From: Flammeovirgaceae bacterium
GTDB lineage: Bacteria; Bacteroidota; Bacteroidia; Cytophagales; Cyclobacteriaceae
Assembly (NCBI GenBank): GCA_003229495.1
Contig: QIEB01000602.1
Coordinates: forward strand, 1 to 6,438
Direction of reading: 5' to 3'
DNA length: 6,438 bases
Notes under the pieces: generated by a model
Databases searched by the model: none
The model's input: only the letters and a program-made list of their open reading frames with translations
What the model was told of the DNA's origin: nothing
Program-made: the position numbers and the translations under genes
In this document: positions 1 through 4,896 of the stretch, in pieces
How positions within the stretch are numbered: the stretch's first letter is position 1
How the letters are laid out: each line of letters begins with the position of its first letter

Positions 1-252
1 CAACAGTACCATACCATAATTCTGGACACACCTCCAGTAGGCCTGGTAACGGACGGAATACTGGCTATGAAAAAGGCAGATATACCAATTTATATTATCC
101 GGGCAGATTATTCCCGAAAAGACTTTGTAAATACCTTGAATAGATTAGCGAAAACCAATAGGTTTAGAAACCTCTCCATCGTTTTGAATTCCGTTCAAAT
201 TACTAACAAGAGAGGATATGGATATGGGTATGGTAAAGGTTATTATGAGTAA
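1..252 (+). CDS. C-terminal fragment of a Wzc-type polysaccharide tyrosine autokinase (BY-kinase)
   Basis: This is the last 83 codons of a gene that begins upstream of the window. Frame 1 is open from base 1, so the ATG at 67 is internal. The fragment starts in the catalytic core: IILDTPPVG (residues 7-15) is the BY-kinase Walker B-type motif, followed by VTDGILAMKKAD and a segment with strand character (IPIYIIRADYSRK). The tail from residue 72 alternates Gly and Tyr and ends GKGYYE, with five tyrosines at residues 73, 75, 77, 81 and 82. In this family (Wzc, CapB, EpsB, BceF types) such a C-terminal Tyr cluster is trans-autophosphorylated, and its phosphorylation state controls assembly and chain length of exported polysaccharide at the inner membrane. 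The N-terminal Wzz-like domain, the periplasmic region and Walker A are outside the window. The stop abuts the phosphatase gene, the usual partner arrangement. Family identity is secure; the polysaccharide served is unknown. Confidence 0.9.
   Translation, partial: QQYHTIILDTPPVGLVTDGILAMKKADIPIYIIRADYSRKDFVNTLNRLAKTNRFRNLSIVLNSVQITNKRGYGYGYGKGYYE
214..246 (+). repeat. Gly-Tyr codon repeat encoding the autophosphorylation tail
   Basis: Three near-identical GGN-TAT hexamers run from 214 to 231, followed by GGT-AAA-GGT-TAT-TAT. They encode the Gly/Tyr-rich kinase tail. The repeat is short and imperfect at third codon positions. A length change in multiples of six bases would change the number of tyrosines without breaking the frame. 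Whether it varies between strains cannot be seen here. Confidence 0.6.
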
Positions 253-1005
253 TTGTTTATATTAAAGTACCTGGTGATATCATTATTTCAAAAACGAAAA
301 GTACAGAAAAGCGTACGACCTTTGATGGTGGACATGCATTCTCACCTTATACCCGGTGTAGACGATGGAGTTGGCACCATGGAAGAATCTCTGGAGATCC
401 TGCGAAGTATGTCTATGATGGGCTATCAAAAAGTCATTACCACACCCCACGTAATGAACGATTTCTACCCCAATACCACTGAGGACATTAGAAACCGTGC
501 AAAACAACTCCAGGCAGAGGTAGACTCAGCAGGCATTGATATGGAAGTAACAGCAGCAGCAGAGTACTATCTCGACGAGTACCTTATGCAAATGTTGGAA
601 GAAAAGAAAGAGTTGCTAACCTTTGGTGATCGATACCTACTATTTGAAACCTCTTTTTTAAATGAGCCAGCTTATCTTCGCGAAGGGATTTTCCAGATTA
701 TTTCCAACGGGATGAAACCGGTTATGGCCCATCCGGAAAGATATATTTTTGTACAAAACAGACCTGAGATGCTTAAAGACCTGAGAGACAGGGGGCTGTT
801 GCTTCAAATCAATACTATATCTCTGAGTGGATACTACAGTAATGCGGCAAAAAAAATAGCGGAACTATTAATCGATGAAAAAGCCATAAGTTTCCTGGGA
901 ACGGATTGTCACAACAAGAAACAATTGGAAATGATGGGAGAAACTGTAGATCAAAAATACTTTGACCGGGCTTTGCAGTTAAACCTGCTGAACAACTTTC
1001 TGTAA
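253..1005 (+). CDS. cpsB: CpsB/YwqE-type PHP-fold tyrosine-protein phosphatase
   Basis: This is a metal-dependent phosphatase of the PHP superfamily that dephosphorylates the Tyr tail of the partner BY-kinase and so controls capsule or exopolysaccharide output. Metal and catalytic motifs are all present (numbered from the TTG): H29-S-H31 in MHSHLIPGVDDG, D37/D38, TTPH66, E104 in AAEYY, AHPER with H160 and R163, and GTDCH with D218 and H220. Length (250 aa) fits the family (about 240-255). The start is uncertain. TTG 253 directly follows the kinase stop; GTG 274 would give a 243-aa protein opening MISLFQKRK; ATG 325 would begin just before the first metal motif, as in pneumococcal CpsB. I kept TTG because it abuts the kinase gene and includes the basic LFQKRK patch that I recall in Bacteroidota homologues. 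No signal peptide is needed and the protein should be cytoplasmic. The 3' end overlaps the TPR gene by one base. Function is well supported; the exact start is not. Confidence 0.93.
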   Translation: MFILKYLVISLFQKRKVQKSVRPLMVDMHSHLIPGVDDGVGTMEESLEILRSMSMMGYQKVITTPHVMNDFYPNTTEDIRNRAKQLQAEVDSAGIDMEVTAAAEYYLDEYLMQMLEEKKELLTFGDRYLLFETSFLNEPAYLREGIFQIISNGMKPVMAHPERYIFVQNRPEMLKDLRDRGLLLQINTISLSGYYSNAAKKIAELLIDEKAISFLGTDCHNKKQLEMMGETVDQKYFDRALQLNLLNNFL

Positions 1006-1007
1006 TG
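1003..1007 (+). promoter_or_regulatory. TAATG stop/start overlap (translational coupling)
   Basis: The TAA of the phosphatase gene and the ATG of the TPR gene share one base. No Shine-Dalgarno-like purine run precedes it (the upstream bases are CTTTCTG), so translation of the TPR gene probably depends on termination-reinitiation or on the SD-independent initiation common in Bacteroidota. The overlap is directly visible; coupling is inferred. Confidence 0.6.
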
Positions 1008-2405
1008 GCACAGAATTCTAAACAGCGTAAAATCAAAGACCTTATCCGATTGTTCAGTGAACAAATGGAAAATGGTGCTTTTCACTTTTTTGACATTGAG
1101 GAGATAGAAAGCTTATTCAATTATTTCACTGACCGATCATATTATTCCAAAGCACTAAAGGTTAGCGAAATTGGAGCTGAACTATATCCATTCTCCGTTG
1201 ATATGATCCTGCTAAAGAGCCAGGCACTAATCAATCTGGAACGCTTTAACCAGGCCCTGGACATTCTAGAGAAAGCCATTGTAATTCAACCAAATGATGC
1301 GGATTTACTAATTATGAAGGCCAATATTCTCTCGCTCAGAGAAGAATATATGGAAGCCGTGGTGGTGTTGGAACAGGCATTGGTTTTTTCATCGAACATA
1401 GACGATATCTATTTTCAAATTGGGCTGGCCTACCAAAATGCCAGCGATTTTAATTTAGCCATAAAATCCTATAAACAAGCCATTGGGGAAAACATGCAAC
1501 ACGATGGAGCTTTATATGAGTTGGCCTACTGCCTGGATATTACTGGGGCCCTGGAAGATAGTCTTGACTACTACAAAAAGTTTATCGATAGTGACCCTTA
1601 TTCTCACTTGGGCTGGTATAACCTGGGGATAATATACCACAAGCTTGGAAAAAATAAAGAAGCAGTTGCAGCCTATCAATATGCTTTTCTCATCAAAGAG
1701 GACTTCTCTTCCGCATATTTTAACATGGGAAATGCCTATATGAGCATGGACCGATACAGTCAGGCCCTGGACTCATATCGACAGACTGTGGATCTTGAAG
1801 GACCTTCTGCAGAAACGCATTTTTGCATGGGTGAAGCTTACGAGAAACTTGGACATCTGGATCTTGCCCTTAAGTACTACCGAAAAGCCTACAAGCTAGA
1901 CAACTTTTATGACGAGGCAGCTTTTGGCATTGGAAGCTGTCTTCATCAACATGAACGATGGTACGAAGCCATCCATTTTTTCAACAAAGCCATCAAATTA
2001 AACCCCGATAGTGAACGCTACTGGATGACTTTGGCAGATGCGGAATACAAGGTTGGAAATCTGGTTTCAAGTCTTGAAGCCTATCAAAAAGCCGCATTGC
2101 TGGGGCCAGAAAATATAGAAGTTTGGTTAATGTGGTCTTTTTTGTACTATGAACAAGGTGATTACCCTAAATGTTTGGAATTAATCAAGGATGCTCTGGA
2201 AGAAAACCCCACAGAACCGAGTTTGTACTACCGTTCCGTGGCGTATTTCATAGCGGCCGGGAAATATAAGGAGGGCTTGGCATATTTGGAAAATGGTTTA
2301 ATTTTGAACTTTGAAAAACACCAGGAGCTATTCGAATTTTATCCCAATCTCCAGAACCAAAAAGCACTCTTGAAAATCATTGATCAGTACCGACCTGAAA
2401 ATTAA
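1005..2405 (+). CDS. Tetratricopeptide-repeat protein, twelve tandem TPRs, function unknown
   Basis: This is a soluble 466-residue protein with no signal peptide and no membrane segment. After a short charged N-terminus (1-29) it is built of 34-residue units in unbroken register: a divergent unit at 30-63, then units starting at 64, 98, 132, 166, 200, 234, 268, 302, 336, 370 and 404, ending at 437. The clearest is 200-233, with W204, L207, G208, Y211, A220, Y224 and A227 at the canonical TPR positions. Residues 438-466 form a short helical cap (ELFEFYPNLQNQKALLKIID). Twelve units would make about one and a half turns of a superhelix, a scaffold for protein-protein contact; no enzymatic domain is seen. 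The start overlaps the phosphatase stop and the stop directly abuts the ComA start, so it is made together with envelope-polysaccharide and sulfonate genes. The partner is unknown. It could be an adaptor for the polysaccharide machinery or a general Bacteroidota TPR protein. Confidence 0.9.
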   Translation: MAQNSKQRKIKDLIRLFSEQMENGAFHFFDIEEIESLFNYFTDRSYYSKALKVSEIGAELYPFSVDMILLKSQALINLERFNQALDILEKAIVIQPNDADLLIMKANILSLREEYMEAVVVLEQALVFSSNIDDIYFQIGLAYQNASDFNLAIKSYKQAIGENMQHDGALYELAYCLDITGALEDSLDYYKKFIDSDPYSHLGWYNLGIIYHKLGKNKEAVAAYQYAFLIKEDFSSAYFNMGNAYMSMDRYSQALDSYRQTVDLEGPSAETHFCMGEAYEKLGHLDLALKYYRKAYKLDNFYDEAAFGIGSCLHQHERWYEAIHFFNKAIKLNPDSERYWMTLADAEYKVGNLVSSLEAYQKAALLGPENIEVWLMWSFLYYEQGDYPKCLELIKDALEENPTEPSLYYRSVAYFIAAGKYKEGLAYLENGLILNFEKHQELFEFYPNLQNQKALLKIIDQYRPEN

Positions 2406-3182
2406 ATGAACTATAAACTAAACAATATTCCAGAGCGCACTAAGAAACCGCGTCAATTTGGATACACCATGGTAATGGATAAAGGATTAAGTTTAAGGGA
2501 AATTGATGACTTCCTGGAGCTATGTGCAGGACACGTTGACATTGTAAAGCTGGGGTGGTGTACTTCTTATGTTACACCCAACCTAAAGGAAAAATTGAAA
2601 AAATACCGGGAACATAATATTCCCACCTATTTTGGAGGGACGTTGTTTGAAGCTTTTGTGGTGAGAAACCAGTTCGATGATTATTGTGATATCCTTGATA
2701 AGTATGAGATGACCTTCGCAGAAGTGTCTGACGGCTCTATTGAATTAGAGCATCAGAGAAAATGCGACTATATTCAACAGTTAAGTTCTCGGGTTACCGT
2801 TCTTTCAGAAGTCGGATCAAAGGATGTGGAACTTATCATCCCCCCCTATAAGTGGATCAAATTGATGCAGGGTGAACTTGACGCGGGGGCCTGGAAAGTT
2901 ATTGGAGAAGCTCGGGAAGCAGGAAATGTAGGATTATTTCGGTCATCCGGTGAAGTAAGAAGCGGTCTGGTTCAGGAGATCCTTACGAAAATCCCTTTCG
3001 AGAAAATCATCTGGGAGGCGCCCCAAAAATCTCAGCAGGTATGGTTCATAAAGCTTCTTGGCGCCAATGTTAATCTAGGAAATATTGCTCCGAACGAGGT
3101 TATCCCGTTAGAAACAATTCGTCTGGGGCTACGTGGTGATACATTCGACCATTTTATCAAGGATTCTTCGTTAGGTGGATAG
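2406..3182 (+). CDS. comA: Phosphosulfolactate synthase (ComA family)
   Basis: The family enzyme adds sulfite to phosphoenolpyruvate to give (2R)-2-O-phospho-3-sulfolactate (EC 4.4.1.19). This is the first step toward coenzyme M in methanogens and toward sulfolactate in Bacillus (YitD). The 258-aa length and a TIM-barrel-like series of motifs match the family: YTMVMDKGL (20-28), VKLGWCTSY (47-55), YFGGTLFE (75-82), EVSDGS (106-111), VLSEVGSKD (132-140), GEAREAGNVG (167-176), WEAPQKSQQVWFI (203-215), GANVNLGNI (219-227) and ETIRLGLRGDT (236-246). It is cytosolic. ATG 2406 immediately follows the TPR stop codon, and the 3' end lies against the DUF368 gene. The family call is firm. The physiological product in this organism is not: coenzyme M is not expected in Bacteroidota, so sulfolactate or a cysteate precursor for sulfonolipids are possible uses. 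No sulfolactate phosphatase or dehydrogenase (ComB/ComC) gene is in the window. Confidence 0.9.
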   Translation: MNYKLNNIPERTKKPRQFGYTMVMDKGLSLREIDDFLELCAGHVDIVKLGWCTSYVTPNLKEKLKKYREHNIPTYFGGTLFEAFVVRNQFDDYCDILDKYEMTFAEVSDGSIELEHQRKCDYIQQLSSRVTVLSEVGSKDVELIIPPYKWIKLMQGELDAGAWKVIGEAREAGNVGLFRSSGEVRSGLVQEILTKIPFEKIIWEAPQKSQQVWFIKLLGANVNLGNIAPNEVIPLETIRLGLRGDTFDHFIKDSSLGG

Positions 3183-3198
3183 CCCAAAAGTCCGGAAG

Positions 3199-4131
3199 AT
3201 GAAGACCTCAAAAGATTCTATTTCCCTGTTTCTCAAAGGAATGGGAATGGGCGCTGCCGATATCATTCCTGGGGTTTCCGGCGGAACCATTGCATTCATT
3301 ACCGGGATATATGAGGAGCTCATCACCAGTATTAAAGCAGTAGACCTTGAAGCATTAAAACTGCTGGGAACTGGCAAAATCCTACCCTTTTGGGAAAAAG
3401 TCAATGGCCGATTCTTGGTGGTACTGTTAAGTGGAATACTGGTCAGTCTAATCTCTCTGGCCAGGCTAATACATGGGTTACTTCAGGACCATCCCATCCA
3501 ATTGTGGTCCTTTTTCTTCGGACTCATCGTGATATCTGCCTTTGTAGTTGGCAGAGACATCCGGAAGTGGAGCGCAATGGTAATAATTTGTTTTATGATT
3601 GGTTGCATAGTAGCGTTTCTAATTACCAAAGTAGTACCCGCGGAAACTCCGGATAGTATGCCAGTGATATTCCTTTCCGGTGCTATCGCCATATGTGCTA
3701 TGATTCTGCCGGGAGTTTCCGGAAGTTTCATACTGGTTGTTTTAGGGAAATACACTTTCATACTTAACGCTTTGAAAGAATTTGATCTTGGTGTCCTATT
3801 GGTGTTTGCCTCCGGATGCCTTTTAGGACTGGTTACTTTTACCAGATTAATAGGCTGGTTATTCAAAAAATACAGGGATATCACTATTGCAATCCTTGCC
3901 GGATTTATGATTGGATCACTTAATAAAGTTTGGCCATGGAAACAAACTATTGCTACCTTTATTGATCGACATGGGGCGGTAAAACCCCTAATTCAGGAGA
4001 ACATTTTACCCAATACTTATCAAGTATCTGGCAATGAAGCGTTTTTATGGCAGGCCATCCTGTTTTTCATCTTAGGCCTTGGGCTGGTAGTATTTCTTGA
4101 AAAATTAGCTATTAACCTCAAAAATGGCTGA
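3199..4131 (+). CDS. popT: DUF368 membrane protein, probable undecaprenyl-phosphate translocase (PopT family)
   Basis: This is a polytopic inner-membrane protein of 310 aa from ATG 3199. The family signature KGMGMGAADIIPGVSGGTIAF lies near the N-terminus (about 13-33), and a second, related motif, AICAMILPGVSGSFILVVLG, lies at about 164-183. The two PGVSG motifs (24-28 and 171-175) indicate an internally duplicated fold. Hydrophobic segments lie near 74-91, 100-117, 126-142, 155-182, 197-214, 227-242 and 282-300. DUF368 and DedA proteins were shown genetically in 2022-2023 to return undecaprenyl phosphate across the cytoplasmic membrane, recycling the carrier for peptidoglycan and surface polymers. 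GTG 3175 is an in-frame alternative start that overlaps comA by 8 nt and adds eight residues. I prefer ATG 3199 because MKTSKDSISLFLKGM matches the usual N-terminus. The 3' end overlaps aroE by 8 nt. Family is certain; substrate is inferred from characterised relatives. Confidence 0.9.
   Translation: MKTSKDSISLFLKGMGMGAADIIPGVSGGTIAFITGIYEELITSIKAVDLEALKLLGTGKILPFWEKVNGRFLVVLLSGILVSLISLARLIHGLLQDHPIQLWSFFFGLIVISAFVVGRDIRKWSAMVIICFMIGCIVAFLITKVVPAETPDSMPVIFLSGAIAICAMILPGVSGSFILVVLGKYTFILNALKEFDLGVLLVFASGCLLGLVTFTRLIGWLFKKYRDITIAILAGFMIGSLNKVWPWKQTIATFIDRHGAVKPLIQENILPNTYQVSGNEAFLWQAILFFILGLGLVVFLEKLAINLKNG
4124..4131 (+). promoter_or_regulatory. 8-nt overlap of DUF368 stop and aroE start
   Basis: The ATG of aroE lies seven bases upstream of the end of the DUF368 TGA stop, in another frame, within ATGGCTGA. 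An A-rich run (AACCTCAAAA) precedes it instead of a Shine-Dalgarno site. The overlap implies coupled translation; this is an inference from geometry only. Confidence 0.55.
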
Positions 4132-4873
4132 CCATCATAAGCAACTAGGGCTCATCGGCAAACCCCTGTCACATTCCTTTTCAAAGTCGTACTTCACAGA
4201 AAAATTCCGCAAACTCGGGATAACCAACTTCCAGTATGAACTTTACGAATTGAAAACCATTGCCGATTTTTTACCCTTGTTAAAGAGTACCCCTGGACTA
4301 ATTGGACTAAATGTTACCATTCCCTATAAGAAGGAAATAATGGGCTTTTTGGATGAAATAAGTGCCGATGCCGAAGCAATAGGTGCAGTCAACGTGATTA
4401 AAATCAATGGAAACAAACTGACTGGATTCAACACAGACTATTTCGGTTTTCAGAGTTCCCTATTTGACTGGCTGCCTGGAGATTGGGATGGGAATGCTTT
4501 GGTGCTGGGAACCGGCGGGGCATCCTTGGCTGTAACTGCAGTATTGAAGGATAGAAATATCGCTTTTCAATCGGTGAGTAGAAAAAGTGGGCCTGGCTTG
4601 GTCTCCTATGACCAGGTAAAAATTCTTGATCTCCTGGCCACTCATAGCCTTATAGTTAACACCACACCTCTGGGAATGCAGCCACAGATCGAAGTCGCCC
4701 CTGATCTTGATTATCATAAAATAGGACCTCAGCATTTCCTCTTTGACCTGGTATATAATCCAGCTGCCACCACTTTTATGAGAAATGGTTTGTCCAAAGG
4801 AGCAATGGTGAAGAATGGTTTGGAGATGTTAGAATTACAAGCAGAAAAAGCCTGGGACATTTGGACCAAGTAG
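4124..4873 (+). CDS. aroE: Shikimate dehydrogenase (NADP+)
   Basis: It reduces 3-dehydroshikimate to shikimate with NADPH, the fourth step of the shikimate pathway to chorismate and aromatic amino acids (EC 1.1.1.25); cytosolic. The N-terminal substrate domain has GLIGKPLSHSFSKSYF, with S18 and S20 as the shikimate-binding SxS pair; GLNVTIPYKKE, with catalytic Lys69; IGAVNVI, with N90; and GFNTDYFG, with catalytic Asp105. The Rossmann domain has VLGTGGAS (127-134), a variant of the usual GAGGA nucleotide-binding loop, and SR at 152-153 where NADP enzymes contact the 2'-phosphate. NTTPLGM (179-185), DLVYNP (208-213) and KNGLEMLELQAEKAW (230-244) follow at the conserved C-terminus. At 249 aa it is slightly shorter than E. 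coli AroE (272 aa), mainly after the SR motif, where the loop before DLLATHSLIVNTT is compact. All catalytic residues are present, so it should be active. It is the last gene of the overlapping cluster. Confidence 0.96.
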   Translation: MADHHKQLGLIGKPLSHSFSKSYFTEKFRKLGITNFQYELYELKTIADFLPLLKSTPGLIGLNVTIPYKKEIMGFLDEISADAEAIGAVNVIKINGNKLTGFNTDYFGFQSSLFDWLPGDWDGNALVLGTGGASLAVTAVLKDRNIAFQSVSRKSGPGLVSYDQVKILDLLATHSLIVNTTPLGMQPQIEVAPDLDYHKIGPQHFLFDLVYNPAATTFMRNGLSKGAMVKNGLEMLELQAEKAWDIWTK

Positions 4874-4896
4874 TACTGGAATTTGTAAATTAAAGA
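4874..4896 (+). other. Short aroE-uvrB spacer, the widest gap in the window
   Basis: These 23 bases are AT-rich and hold no stem-loop or terminator. They contain TTTG at 4882-4885, but the four bases before it are GGAA rather than the TAnn of a Bacteroidota -7 box, so no good promoter is seen here. The A-rich stretch ATTAAAGA just before the uvrB ATG is the kind of unstructured leader used in place of a Shine-Dalgarno site in this phylum. uvrB may therefore be read through from aroE, or use a promoter inside aroE. Confidence 0.5.

Noticed and set aside
67..252. Independent small gene starting at ATG 67
   Set aside because: The same frame is open back to base 1 and encodes the kinase motif IILDTPPVG just upstream, so the ATG is internal to the kinase gene.
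283..507. Minus-strand open frame of 74 codons inside the phosphatase gene
   Set aside because: It is fully antisense to conserved PHP motifs, its translation resembles no family I know, and it has no leader of its own.
1005..2405. TPR gene as a DNA-level tandem repeat array
   Set aside because: The 34-residue periodicity is only at protein level; the nucleotide units have diverged and show no recent duplication.
3390..3656. Plus-strand 88-codon frame within DUF368
   Set aside because: It is out of frame with a clearly conserved membrane protein and shows no recognisable domain.
3483..3884. Minus-strand open frame of 133 codons inside the DUF368 gene
   Set aside because: It lies opposite codons for conserved membrane segments, and its composition is what the reverse complement of a membrane protein gene would give.
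4874..4896. Promoter for uvrB with a Bacteroidota -7 box
   Set aside because: TTTG is present at 4882-4885, but the preceding TAnn is absent and the resulting leader would be only a few bases long.
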